Counted from the stretch's first letter, positions 8,663 through 18,362 are shown. The stretch: DNA of 40,579 nucleotides from an uncultured Lachnospiraceae bacterium (GCA_947625135.1 CANQNE010000022.1:1-40579); one strand, 5' to 3'. Program-made: numbers and translations. The notes: generated from the letters alone by a model not told the origin.

Positions 8663-9690
8663 TTTTGCTCTCCTTTGCCGTTTTTCTGTGCAAGTTTTTT
8701 GACAGTTTTTTCCGTGTCTTTAATCGTTTCCAAATACGCTTCTTCCACGGGAGACAACGTCTGCACTTGATATTTCCTATATTCATCCGTTGCCTTTTCA
8801 AGTGCTTCCTGGTGGCTTATCTTCCCAGCCCCAAGCAAAAGATTTTCGCCGGTCGCCGAGAGAATTGAATCCAAGTGCTCTATGTAATCTTTCATATACA
8901 TCGGATTCTTTCGCATAGCCTGCACTTCCGCAAAGTCAAAATATCCCGAAACAAGGTTGCCGAGCACTTTCAGTTCTTCCTCGTCAAGATAGTTTTTGGC
9001 AATTTTTGCATCGGCCAAAGTCAGAAAATCTCCCTTAAAGCTTTTCATTCCCATAAACGGTTTGTTGGCGTCAGCTCGCTCATAGATGATCTCCGCAGCG
9101 GTATGTCCGTGAGCGGCATAGTGTAATTTATTCTGTACTATTTTAAAAAACTGAACAGACATCTCACTCTTTGGATCGTAATCAATGCTTGTGGCGTATA
9201 GATCAAGCACCTGACGATACAGCATCTTTTCAGAAGAACGAATATCCCGAATGCGGTCGAGCAATTCTTTCCAATAACGACCGCCTCCGCTATCTTTTAA
9301 GCGTTCATCGTCCATTGTGAAGCCTTTAATCATATATTCTTTCAGGCGCTCGGTCGCCCATTTTCTGAAATGGGTTGCCGTTATACTGCGGATACGATAA
9401 CCCAGTGATATAATCATATCCAAATTGTAGTATTTTGTATTATACGTTTTTCCGTCCGCAGCAGTTGTTCGGAATTTCCGAACAACTGAATTTTCATCCA
9501 GTTCGCCGTCTTCAAAAATATGCTTGATATGCTCACTTACATTAGACTTTGTAGTTTGATAAAGCTCAACGAGCTGTGCCTGTGTAAGCCAAACAGTCTC
9601 ATCTTCCATATGTACATCGAGCTTTGTGTCACCGTTTTCAGTCTGATAAATGATAACCTCACTTTGCGGGATCATGTCTTTATTATCCAT
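8659..9690 (-). CDS. RhuM family protein
   Basis: A 343-residue protein of the RhuM family, first named from a Salmonella pathogenicity island. The N-terminal segment DETVWLTQAQLVELYQTTKSNV is a KilA-N/Fic-adjacent type DNA-binding-like region. Other family blocks are YYNLDMIISLGYRIRS, RKWATERLKEYMIKGF and the C-terminal DFLTLADAKIAKNYL. Biochemical function is not established; RhuM genes are often found inside or beside restriction-modification operons. Here it lies between the membrane protein and Res, and overlaps Res by 4 bases. The C terminus is a basic, charged tail. Confidence 0.88.
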   Translation of the reverse strand: MDNKDMIPQSEVIIYQTENGDTKLDVHMEDETVWLTQAQLVELYQTTKSNVSEHIKHIFEDGELDENSVVRKFRTTAADGKTYNTKYYNLDMIISLGYRIRSITATHFRKWATERLKEYMIKGFTMDDERLKDSGGGRYWKELLDRIRDIRSSEKMLYRQVLDLYATSIDYDPKSEMSVQFFKIVQNKLHYAAHGHTAAEIIYERADANKPFMGMKSFKGDFLTLADAKIAKNYLDEEELKVLGNLVSGYFDFAEVQAMRKNPMYMKDYIEHLDSILSATGENLLLGAGKISHQEALEKATDEYRKYQVQTLSPVEEAYLETIKDTEKTVKKLAQKNGKGEQK

Positions 9691-9731
9691 TTATTCTCCC
9701 TCCTTGGGCCACTGAATGCTATAAAGCGATA

Positions 9732-10379
9732 TCATGTTTCTTCTTCCGAAATTACCGATTTTTTTATTTTATTTCTATCAACAATGCTTCTTTGAAATTG
9801 TGAAACGCTTTCAAACTCATGGTTAAAATGCTTAAGCCCATATTCTGATAAAATAACTCTTTTACAAATACTTCCGATTGCTGTATTAAGAATTATTTTT
9901 GCTTTTACCTTGCCCTTAAGATTTTTCGGGTTTGAATTAAAAACCGAAGATACCATAGTAGAATCGTAAGGTTCTATCCTCATAGGCAATCTGATACAAG
10001 AACTTTTAAGATCTCTATATATTTCATCACTCTCAAAGTGTCCATCTTTCATTTTTTCAAAAAAGTTAATCGAATTCCAGCAATTTTTATCATTACTTGA
10101 CAACAAATAAAATTCATTTTTAATTTTTAAAAGCACATTGTTAATGGTAATTTTTACCGGGGAATTATTGATAATATTAAAATAAATTATCGAGACATAT
10201 CGGTACACCTCATCTTTTTCTGAACCGGCAAGCGTATAAAAACAATCCAGTTTTTTATTGTTAATTTTAATCTTCAGATGTGGTCGCCTGTTAAAATAAT
10301 TTACGATTGATAAAACCAATGAGGAAACAGAAACCACAGCTGTGATGATCATCGTAATAGTTTGTGCAAGTTCATTCAT
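9732..10379 (-). CDS. membrane-anchored protein of unknown function inside the restriction operon
   Basis: About 215 residues. The first 30 residues (ELAQTITMIITAVVSVSSLV) form one transmembrane helix, followed by the positively charged NRRPHLKIKINNKK, so the rest (about 185 residues) is probably cytoplasmic. That domain is beta-strand-rich, with hydrophobic alternation such as YVSIIYFNIINNSPVKITI, as in Ig-like folds. The start overlaps the mod stop codon (TGATG), with AAGGAAGG upstream; a GTG one codon earlier is an alternative start. Base composition is clearly more AT-rich than mod and res, which suggests later insertion. No family recognised. Confidence 0.65.
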   Translation of the reverse strand: MNELAQTITMIITAVVSVSSLVLSIVNYFNRRPHLKIKINNKKLDCFYTLAGSEKDEVYRYVSIIYFNIINNSPVKITINNVLLKIKNEFYLLSSNDKNCWNSINFFEKMKDGHFESDEIYRDLKSSCIRLPMRIEPYDSTMVSSVFNSNPKNLKGKVKAKIILNTAIGSICKRVILSEYGLKHFNHEFESVSQFQRSIVDRNKIKKSVISEEET

Positions 10380-12367
10380 CACAACACCTTCCTTACCGTA
10401 TCAGGACTATATGTAGCAAAAATCTGTTCAAAATTGGTTGCAACACTGTCATTTGCCATTGAGCTGTCTCGCATGACAAAATAGTACGGTTTCTGCTTGG
10501 CAATTTCTTTGATGGTCTCATCAGCTACATCGTTATCAAAGCAGGCAATCAAAAACCCATCGGCAACATTAAATACCTTTTTGCCAGCTATAATCGATTC
10601 CTCGATTTTAGATGAAAGAAGCACCCCCAGATCAAGCATCACCTGAAACAACAGATCCTCTGGCGTTCTATCCTCTTTGATGTTATCGGCTGCGGTATCG
10701 AACATCGAAATTTCAAACTCAGCAGGGTTATAATACACATCTTTCATATTGGAAGTATCACATTTAAGAACACGGAAGCCAGTGTCAATGTCAGCACCGG
10801 ATTCATCCTTAATTTTCCCTCCAGCCCGTCGAATACGTTCCTTGCCTATTTCGCAAATGGCATGTGGACGGCCAATTTCATCAAGAAACTTTATTGCATT
10901 TTTCATAGTTTTCTGTGCCCTAGAATCAGATTTCAAAATAGATTCATCAAGGTTTTCAGGAATTTGTACCATAATATAATGAATATCTTTGTTACATCTT
11001 GCATTCAAACGCAAAACAGCTTCTGCCGTAGTACCACTTCCAGAGAAAAAGTCTAAAACTATATCCCCATTATCAACTACAAAATTTATGAGGCGACCAA
11101 GAATCATAGGAGACTTTGGATTTTGAAAAATATCTCGTGATAATAATGCCTCAAATTGTTTTGTAGATGCTCTGCCATCTTCATAAATCACAGAACGAAG
11201 TACATCTTTAGCATTCTCAAGCCTTTTCTTTGGCTTGATAAGTGTTGATTCATCAGCCCCAAACATAATATCTCCATTTGCAATCATTTCGCGCATTGTA
11301 GATTCTGAAAATCTGAAACCTTTTTCAGGTATTTTACAAGGTTTACATGTCACAGGATGAATAACTTCATACCTATATCCACCAAAGACTGTATTTGCAA
11401 TATCACCGTCATGAAAGACCCCTTTTTCATCGACATTATCATAGTGAGATACGCCTTGAAGAGCAGTCCCCTGTTTCTTTATCCATATTCTCAATTCTTC
11501 TTGTATATTTACAATATCCTGTTTGAACTTTGCCTTCAATTCCAAATATTTGTCTTGAATTAATTGAGCTTTTTCACTCTCTGCAAACCAAGGCTGTTGA
11601 GTTGTTTTATTCCTCGCATAACAAAGCATATATTCGTGTTCAGTATTTATCTGTCGTGGGTTATTGTCTGTTGCTGTCTGTATAATGAGACACCCCAAGA
11701 AGTTCTGGCATCCGAAAATCTCATCACAAATCTTTTTTAAGTTATCTTGTTCGTTATCATCAATAGAAATAAATATCACCCCATCGTCGGAGAGTAAATC
11801 TTTTGATAGACGCAATCGTGGGAAAAGCATATTCAACCAATCAGTATGAAAACGACCGTTACTTTCTGTATTCTGGGTAAGTCGATTTCCTTCATCATCA
11901 TATTGACCGCTACCCGCAAGATAATCATCCATATTTTGAACAAAATTATCGCTATATACAAAATCGCTGCCAGTATTGTAAGGAGGGTCGATGTAAATCA
12001 TTTTAATTTTGCCAATATACGTCTCTTGCAACAGCTTCAAAACTTCAAGATTGTCGCCTTCAATATAGAGATTTTCTGTATTGTCAAAGTCAACACTTTC
12101 TTCACGACACGGGCGGAGGGTTTTATTGATGGGAGCATTTGCAAGTAATACCGATTTCTTTTTATCTGGCCATGTGAACTGATAGCGTTCCTCACGGTCA
12201 TCTACTACCTTACAGGAAATCTCCTGCATCAGCACGTCTTTGTCAATCGCACGAACAACCTCACCATTTTCGTCAATCGTTTCTGTAACTGCATTTGGAA
12301 ACATCTCTGCCAGTTTCTTAAAGTTTTCGTCTGCCTTATTCGCAGTCTGCATTTTAAGCTTGTCCAT
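10379..12367 (-). CDS. mod: type III DNA methyltransferase, Mod subunit (N6-adenine)
   Basis: A 662-residue beta-class adenine methyltransferase. Motif IV DPPYNTGSDF is at 127-136, and motif I FSGSGTTAEAVLRLN is at about 441-455; this order (DPPY first) defines the beta class and is usual for type III Mod. The region between holds the target recognition domain. Mod both methylates one strand of the recognition site and gives specificity to Res. ATG at 12367 is chosen because GGAGGAGAAAGAAG precedes it; the frame is open for 28 more codons upstream. It overlaps the preceding gene by 14 bases. In classical loci Res follows Mod directly; here two genes intervene. Confidence 0.93.
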   Translation of the reverse strand: MDKLKMQTANKADENFKKLAEMFPNAVTETIDENGEVVRAIDKDVLMQEISCKVVDDREERYQFTWPDKKKSVLLANAPINKTLRPCREESVDFDNTENLYIEGDNLEVLKLLQETYIGKIKMIYIDPPYNTGSDFVYSDNFVQNMDDYLAGSGQYDDEGNRLTQNTESNGRFHTDWLNMLFPRLRLSKDLLSDDGVIFISIDDNEQDNLKKICDEIFGCQNFLGCLIIQTATDNNPRQINTEHEYMLCYARNKTTQQPWFAESEKAQLIQDKYLELKAKFKQDIVNIQEELRIWIKKQGTALQGVSHYDNVDEKGVFHDGDIANTVFGGYRYEVIHPVTCKPCKIPEKGFRFSESTMREMIANGDIMFGADESTLIKPKKRLENAKDVLRSVIYEDGRASTKQFEALLSRDIFQNPKSPMILGRLINFVVDNGDIVLDFFSGSGTTAEAVLRLNARCNKDIHYIMVQIPENLDESILKSDSRAQKTMKNAIKFLDEIGRPHAICEIGKERIRRAGGKIKDESGADIDTGFRVLKCDTSNMKDVYYNPAEFEISMFDTAADNIKEDRTPEDLLFQVMLDLGVLLSSKIEESIIAGKKVFNVADGFLIACFDNDVADETIKEIAKQKPYYFVMRDSSMANDSVATNFEQIFATYSPDTVRKVL

Positions 12368-14162
12368 CTTCTTTCTCCTCCGTTGCTTTATAATATCTAA
12401 ATATGGGATAATTTTTAAAATCGTTTTGTGTTGCTTCCGGCAGTTTTTCAAAATAACGCTTAGCAGGCACTTGCTGATCTAACAACAAGTAAACCCCTAA
12501 CTTACATTCGTCAGTCACAGTATTATCTTCTGCTATACTCCATAGCTTTGCCACTTCATCTATATTAAATTCTCGTTCTCTTTTAATAACCTGAAAACGA
12601 TTAAGGCATTTAATATTACAATCCAAATATTGTTCCGGTGCTTCAAACAACCATTTAGAAAAATCATTTGCTGCTTTAAGCAAATCTTTTCTTTTATCTC
12701 CCGAATTATCATAGGCCATCAGCAATTCGAGCAGAAACTCATTTGCTCTTGCATATTTATCCTCTGCTTTCACTTCCTGAAACGAGGGCAAAAATAATTC
12801 AGGCTGTAAATTCTGTATTTTCAGCAAATCGGCAGCATGAAAAAGTGCATATTGCGATGTTGGTATCATTTCTCCATCAGTTCCTTCATAAGCAACACTC
12901 AGTTTGCTTTTGAAAAAATCGAAAATAGAATACTCTCCTTTTCTTTCACCTTTAACAAATAAAAGTGCAAATTTCAATCCCCCTATTGTCATCAAAAGCA
13001 CTGGTGGCAAATCTGGTTTAAGGCCAAATACCGGTTCTTTATCAATCAAAGCAACCGCAAGCCTATCCAAATTGCGAATATCTTCTCCAGTCAACTTCAT
13101 AACATCCAAATCCTTTTTACAGCCAAGCATATCAAGGACTTTTACTGACCGCTGTGCAAACAACAATCGTCTTCTCTCTTTTTCTATGTCAAAGTTATTA
13201 AAATTTGCTCCAACTTTATCAAACGGATATTTAACACCTCCTACTTGAAAATAACCTTTCTCAATATAATCAAGAAGAAAATGAAGATCTATTGCAAGAC
13301 TACGAAGCTTGGACGGATTTTTGTAATTGATCTTGCATAATGCCTTTTCTTCTTCAAAGGTTATACTAAAACTTTCCCCGAATTGAACTATTGTACTTTG
13401 AGCGCTCTTTATGACATTATATTTTTTGTAATAAATGTAATCATCAATCACAACATCCTTTAAGACTTCTTCTCGTGTTACTATACCTTTTGGGAGAAGT
13501 TTAATCGGTTGAGGTATAGAACTTCCTTTTACATTGGCATACAAATAAGCTTCACTTGTCATCAAAAGCGTCTTAGGGTCAATACCTGCTCCAGCTAAAG
13601 GAATAGTAAGACCCTCCAGCAGTCCTGTTTTTTCAAGTTCTTCTATTGAATAAAGTTTTGCATCAGTAAAACTCGCCTGTTTCTTACAATTCTGAAAACA
13701 ATTCAAAAAAATGGTTGCTTTCTTATTTCCATCATCGGGGAATTTTTTCAGTTTTACAGTTTTTGATTTTTGTGTTTTAGCGTTATTAAGTTCAAAACGC
13801 AATTTTATCGGAGTAAGCTCAGCGTAATAAATTTGTGTCGCCGTACCGCAGGCATTCATATAAACCACAAATAAGACAACACCACCATCATACAAATAGT
13901 TTTTAAGGTCAGAAACAGCCATAGAATAAGAAATCTCATCTGCTGAAAAATCAGCACAAACCTTACCTTTGACCTGAACCGGCATCCTTCCCTTTTGCTT
14001 ACTTTTCTTTTTTCTAGTATCTTCATAAATATAGACATTGCCGTCCCAAGAAGGTTCCTTGTCATTATCTGCTATAAATTGATCTAGGAAAGGAGATGTA
14101 ACAATACTATTACGAACTGCATTAACCGAAATTGTCTCTATTGCTTTTTTATCTAATGCCAC
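12354..14162 (-). CDS. large protein with a DUF4365-like nuclease-type N terminus
   Basis: A 602-residue protein I cannot place in a named full-length family. The first 70 residues include SWDGNVYIYED with Asp40 and PVQVKGK with Gln63 and Lys65, which is the D ... (E/Q)xK layout of DUF4365-like PD-(D/E)XK nuclease folds. The remainder is helical, ending with a charged tail, and has no visible helicase or methylase motif. It lies between DUF4391 and mod in one operon and overlaps the mod start by 14 bases, so its dose is probably tied to Mod. It could be an extra nuclease or a DNA/protein sensor in the system. Confidence 0.6.
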   Translation of the reverse strand: MALDKKAIETISVNAVRNSIVTSPFLDQFIADNDKEPSWDGNVYIYEDTRKKKSKQKGRMPVQVKGKVCADFSADEISYSMAVSDLKNYLYDGGVVLFVVYMNACGTATQIYYAELTPIKLRFELNNAKTQKSKTVKLKKFPDDGNKKATIFLNCFQNCKKQASFTDAKLYSIEELEKTGLLEGLTIPLAGAGIDPKTLLMTSEAYLYANVKGSSIPQPIKLLPKGIVTREEVLKDVVIDDYIYYKKYNVIKSAQSTIVQFGESFSITFEEEKALCKINYKNPSKLRSLAIDLHFLLDYIEKGYFQVGGVKYPFDKVGANFNNFDIEKERRRLLFAQRSVKVLDMLGCKKDLDVMKLTGEDIRNLDRLAVALIDKEPVFGLKPDLPPVLLMTIGGLKFALLFVKGERKGEYSIFDFFKSKLSVAYEGTDGEMIPTSQYALFHAADLLKIQNLQPELFLPSFQEVKAEDKYARANEFLLELLMAYDNSGDKRKDLLKAANDFSKWLFEAPEQYLDCNIKCLNRFQVIKREREFNIDEVAKLWSIAEDNTVTDECKLGVYLLLDQQVPAKRYFEKLPEATQNDFKNYPIFRYYKATEEKEDGQA

Positions 14163-14246
14163 ATTTACACCTTCTTTTCAACTTTTGTAATGTTCATCTG
14201 TAAAAAGGAAATGTATCTCTAAAACATGTATGTATCCTTTTCAATG

Positions 14247-14852
14247 CTATAACTGTACAAATTTTTCGTTTAGTTTCTTAATATAAGATACAATTTCAAA
14301 TTTCTTCTTAGGCTGCTTCTCTGCCCTCGCAAGTTTTTCCAACCTGTCAATTTCCTTTTGAAGTTTCGCCCTCTGTTCATCTATGCTGATTTGTTCATCA
14401 AGTGTCCTGCCTTGTTCAATAGTTATGCCACCGATCTGTATAATAATATTCTCCCACACCGCATCAAGATCCAGACCTTTTAATTCAATAGACATCTCCT
14501 CTTCCGGCTGCCACGCAGTCTGCATCAGCTTGTTGCGATAAACGGCAAGTTTCGCCTCACCTTCATATTCCAATACCATCACCATATTTTGTGGTATCAG
14601 CTTGGATAAAGTAATGATATTTCTCTCATCAAAATCTTTCCGCTTCAGTAACACGGACATTACGAAAAAAGACTTTACTTCTGCGCCTTCTTTCAGATTG
14701 ACTTTTGCGGCAGAGATTTCATTGACGATATAGATACGGGAAATATCCCTGTCAATCCGTTCCTTTGCGACTGTATTCATCTGAAAATTTGCATATATCG
14801 CACTTTTCGGGAGCTGCTTATTCAGTTCCGTTGTTTTTGGCAAGCCCAGCAT
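14247..14852 (-). CDS. DUF4391 domain protein
   Basis: A 201-residue protein matching the DUF4391 family. It opens MLGLPKTTELNKQLPKSAIY, typical for the family, and ends in a coiled-coil-like stretch (DEQRAKLQKEIDRLEKLARAE). DUF4391 proteins are regularly found immediately after a large SNF2-type helicase in restriction-modification neighbourhoods, with no proven function. It starts 4 bases after the helicase stop codon, so the two are almost certainly co-translated and may form a complex. About 85 bases separate it from the next gene. Confidence 0.82.
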   Translation of the reverse strand: MLGLPKTTELNKQLPKSAIYANFQMNTVAKERIDRDISRIYIVNEISAAKVNLKEGAEVKSFFVMSVLLKRKDFDERNIITLSKLIPQNMVMVLEYEGEAKLAVYRNKLMQTAWQPEEEMSIELKGLDLDAVWENIIIQIGGITIEQGRTLDEQISIDEQRAKLQKEIDRLEKLARAEKQPKKKFEIVSYIKKLNEKFVQL

Positions 14853-14856
14853 CGTT

Positions 14857-17800
14857 TTACCTCTCCTTCACAACCAAGAAACATATAAGCTCAAAATCAT
14901 CCAGCCCCTTAATGGACGTATCAATAAAACTGACCTGTTTTCCTCCGAGAAAAGAATTTATATCACTTTCCTCTTTAACTTCGATAATGGAAGCGATGGC
15001 CTGACCGAGAAGCGTTGACAACTCATGCATATCCCGTCCATCCTTCGTCTCTCTGTTAAACTGGCGGCACAAATCAGCAATAGGTTCTTTTTCCCCTTTG
15101 CAGAGATACCGCATCTTATCAAGCATTTCTTTCGGAGAAAGATGATCGCAGATAACTTTACCTTCATTTGAAAGATAAACCATATAAAACGGATGCAGAC
15201 GGTTTTGATTGTTGATGTTCACACTGCCCTCGCGGTTTTTCAAAACAAAGATAACACCCGCTGGCATTTCCTCATTTGCAGGAACAACCGCATGAAGCCC
15301 AAACGGCGTTTTATCAAGCCCGTCATTGTGTTTAATATATTCAAGCAGATCTAACCTGAACTCATTTAAGCCCAAGTCCATAATAGAAATCCCACTTGTC
15401 ATATCCTCAATATCGACTACCTCATCCTGCAGCCGTTTGAGCTGCGCCTTACGGTATTCCAAATCTGTTTTTTCTTCGTCGCTCAAAAGGTTGTCATCAC
15501 CGGTCGCCGTCATATCAACGATTTTCATGCGGGTTTCAACCTTTGCCTTCAGGTTGATATAATCGTCAAGAGAAACATCCGGCCAAAAATTCACAAGCTG
15601 GATATACTGATTGTAGCTGCCGATACGATCTATCCGCCCAAACCTCTGTATGATACGGACCGGATTCCAGTGAATATCATAGTTGATAAGATAATCACAA
15701 TCCTGCAAATTCTGTCCTTCAGAAATACAGTCAGTAGCGATCAGGAAATCTATCTCTGTGTTGTCATTCGGCATCAGAAGCTTCTTGTCCTTTGAAATCG
15801 GAGAAAAGCAGGTCAATACTGTATTCAAATCACAGCGCAGCTTCGGCACGGTAGTTCTGCCATCAACCGTACCTGAGATCATTGCTGTATGTAATCCATA
15901 ATTTGCACTCACAAAAGCACTGACATTGTCATAGAGATACTTTGCTGTATCCGCAAAGGCCGTGAAAATAATAATCTTCTTGTTGTCCTCATTTATCGGA
16001 TGGGCAAGCTTATTCCGTATTACCTCGAACAATTTTTGCAGCTTTGAATCATGTTCTGGCGTAATATCCGCTACCATCAGCGTGAGCAGTTCAAGGACTT
16101 CCTCGTCTTTGGCCAGATAATCCCGCCATGATTTGTAATCCATATCAGCAAGTTCGATTTTAATTTTTCTGCCAAAAGAGGCCAAATCTTCACTATTCTG
16201 ATCCTCTCCGTCAAATTCGTCAATATCTGAAATATCATTCAGATCAAGGCTCACATTGGAAGAACGATCATAATTATCTATTGTCTTAATCGTAGATTGA
16301 ATCAAATCTCTTATTCTTGTCAAAGTGAGATTAAATGAATATACCGAGCTTTCCATACGCTTCATTAAGTTAATAGCCGTCAATCGCCGAATGCCTTGCT
16401 CACGATTCGCCTGAGTAAAACCGACATTGACCCTGTTATCCTTAAAAAGCTCTGAATACTTATCCATCTTACTCGGAAGGATAAAATGAGACGGTGTATA
16501 AATCGCAAGATTCAAAAGCATAAGCTGCTCAAAAATCTCGTTGTAATTGATTGCAGATTTTAAGTCCGTCAAATTTGGGCGAAGGGAAATCGGCTTCAGC
16601 CTTGTGGGGAAGGTTCCAATTTCTGATGTGTCATAATACTTCTGAATGTGCTTACGGGAACGGGCTATTGTCACGCTGTCAAGCACTTCAAAGAAATCAA
16701 AATCCAGCATCCGGAGCAGATTCTCCGTCGTCCTGTCCTCCGGTTCCCATTTACTCCATGTGGTGAAAGCCCTCTGCGCATTTTTGAATATCTCGTCAAT
16801 AGATCGGGTAGTATTCAGTTTTTCATTTATCAGGTCAGCATTCCCTTCATATGCAAGCGCCAACTGATTTTTCAAATCAAGGAACTTATTATTTACCGGC
16901 GTCGCGGAAAGCATCAGGACCTTCGTCCTGACACCCGCGCGAACAACTTTTTTCAGAAGTCTCACATACCGGTTTTCTTTTTCATCTTCGTCAGGGTTTT
17001 CCACCACTTTACCGCCATTGCGGAAATTGTGGGACTCATCAATGACCACAAGATCATAATTTCCCCAATTCAATCTGCCCAGATCAAGACCGTTCGATGT
17101 GCCATGCGTCCGATTTAGGTCTGTATGATAAAGCACATCGTACCGGAGCCTGTCTACAGCAATAGGGTTATTTACATAGTTATCTTTATATGTATTCCAG
17201 TTATTTGTCAGCTTTTTCGGGCACAGAACAAGAACTGACTTATTTCTGTTCTCATAATACTTGATGACCGCAAGCGCAGTAAATGTTTTTCCAAGACCAA
17301 CACTATCGGCAAGAATACAACCGTTATACTTCTCCAGTTTATTGATAATCGCAAGCGCAGCATCCTTTTGGAAATTATAGAGCATATTCCAAATTTTACT
17401 GTTTTTAAATCCCGTGGCCTCGTTAGGCAGCACATCTTCAGATATATCTTCCAGAAACTCATTAAAGATATTATACAATGTGACAAAGTAAATAAAATCA
17501 GGAGCATTCTCGTTATAGGCCACAGTAATGCTATCTATTACTTCATCCGTCACTTCCTGAAGCTTTCGCTGATCGTTCCACAGGCTTTCAAAAATATCAA
17601 TATATGCTTTTGCAAAAGGTGCTTCCGTTTTTTGCACTATATTGTAAGCATTATTTCCGCGTTCACAGCCTAAATCTATTGTTGTAAACCCATTGATCGG
17701 CATATAATTTTTGTCATCAAGATTGATGAAACCCATCATATTTTCAGAAGTAATGTTGGATTTGAATGTAACTTTCTTCCGTATCCAGTCGGAGCATTCC

Positions 17801-18117
17801 TTTGCTATCGCTTTCTGTGTCAGCTCATTCCGCAGTTTAACCTCAAATTCCGTACCGTACAGACTACGTTCACGATTAAGACGGGGAATATAAAACTCTC
17901 GCTTTTCCTTTTTTGCCTTTTCTGTTATAAAAGTAGGAGATGTGAATATAAAACGAAGCTCATCAATATCCTGCAATTCTTTTTTCAATTCCTGAAAGGC
18001 GTAGATGGAGAAGCAAGCTGCCGCAATAGACAGCTTACTTCCCTTCTTTATCTCAACTGCTAAATCGTCCCTCAATGTTTTTGAAGTATTATCTATTAAC
18101 TCCATATCGTTACCCAC
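14857..18117 (-). CDS. SNF2-type helicase with PLD-like N-terminal domain
   Basis: A protein of about 1086 residues. The N-terminal 200 residues resemble phospholipase-D-like domains found in such helicases, but no HxK(x4)D active site is visible. The SF2 core follows: ADSVGLGKTFTAL near 270-281 (Walker A), VVIDESHNFRN near 357-367 (Walker B), VLMLSATPVNNK, and late motifs ATDCISEGQNLQDC and QRFGRIDRIG. It is likely a DNA translocase or remodeller. Start codon: GTG at 18117 is only 3 bases from AGGAG, and ATG at 18105 lies 15 bases from it; neither spacing is ideal. It is the promoter-proximal gene of the seven-gene operon. Confidence 0.88.
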   Translation of the reverse strand: MGNDMELIDNTSKTLRDDLAVEIKKGSKLSIAAACFSIYAFQELKKELQDIDELRFIFTSPTFITEKAKKEKREFYIPRLNRERSLYGTEFEVKLRNELTQKAIAKECSDWIRKKVTFKSNITSENMMGFINLDDKNYMPINGFTTIDLGCERGNNAYNIVQKTEAPFAKAYIDIFESLWNDQRKLQEVTDEVIDSITVAYNENAPDFIYFVTLYNIFNEFLEDISEDVLPNEATGFKNSKIWNMLYNFQKDAALAIINKLEKYNGCILADSVGLGKTFTALAVIKYYENRNKSVLVLCPKKLTNNWNTYKDNYVNNPIAVDRLRYDVLYHTDLNRTHGTSNGLDLGRLNWGNYDLVVIDESHNFRNGGKVVENPDEDEKENRYVRLLKKVVRAGVRTKVLMLSATPVNNKFLDLKNQLALAYEGNADLINEKLNTTRSIDEIFKNAQRAFTTWSKWEPEDRTTENLLRMLDFDFFEVLDSVTIARSRKHIQKYYDTSEIGTFPTRLKPISLRPNLTDLKSAINYNEIFEQLMLLNLAIYTPSHFILPSKMDKYSELFKDNRVNVGFTQANREQGIRRLTAINLMKRMESSVYSFNLTLTRIRDLIQSTIKTIDNYDRSSNVSLDLNDISDIDEFDGEDQNSEDLASFGRKIKIELADMDYKSWRDYLAKDEEVLELLTLMVADITPEHDSKLQKLFEVIRNKLAHPINEDNKKIIIFTAFADTAKYLYDNVSAFVSANYGLHTAMISGTVDGRTTVPKLRCDLNTVLTCFSPISKDKKLLMPNDNTEIDFLIATDCISEGQNLQDCDYLINYDIHWNPVRIIQRFGRIDRIGSYNQYIQLVNFWPDVSLDDYINLKAKVETRMKIVDMTATGDDNLLSDEEKTDLEYRKAQLKRLQDEVVDIEDMTSGISIMDLGLNEFRLDLLEYIKHNDGLDKTPFGLHAVVPANEEMPAGVIFVLKNREGSVNINNQNRLHPFYMVYLSNEGKVICDHLSPKEMLDKMRYLCKGEKEPIADLCRQFNRETKDGRDMHELSTLLGQAIASIIEVKEESDINSFLGGKQVSFIDTSIKGLDDFELICFLVVKER

Positions 18118-18219
18118 ATTCTCCTAAGTCTTTCTCAAATGATTTTCATTTCTGAAAATACTACGGCTTTTGCCCATATCGTTTTTCTTTCATGTCGAAT
18201 AAGTGAACATATCACATAT

Positions 18220-18248
18220 ATTATACACATTTAAAGACAAGGAAGCAA
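18220..18248 (-). promoter_or_regulatory. likely promoter of the restriction island
   Basis: On the minus strand TTGCTT and TATAAT are separated by 17 bases, about 100 bases upstream of the SNF2 helicase start. The -10 box is perfect and the -35 box is weak. No other candidate for the whole operon is as good in 18118-18362. Confidence 0.5.
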
Positions 18249-18362
18249 TATGTCAATTAGGGAAAGCTTATTTCTTTTACGCCATAATTAGTACTTAATT
18301 TTTTTAAAATAAACTACTTTTTTGAGAGAAAGAAGCAGACACAGCCAATAAAATAAAAGGAT

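Noticed and set aside
5540-18117. BREX or DISARM system
   Set aside because: No PglX/PglZ/BrxC and no DrmA/DrmB-like proteins are present; methyltransferase and Res are clearly type III.
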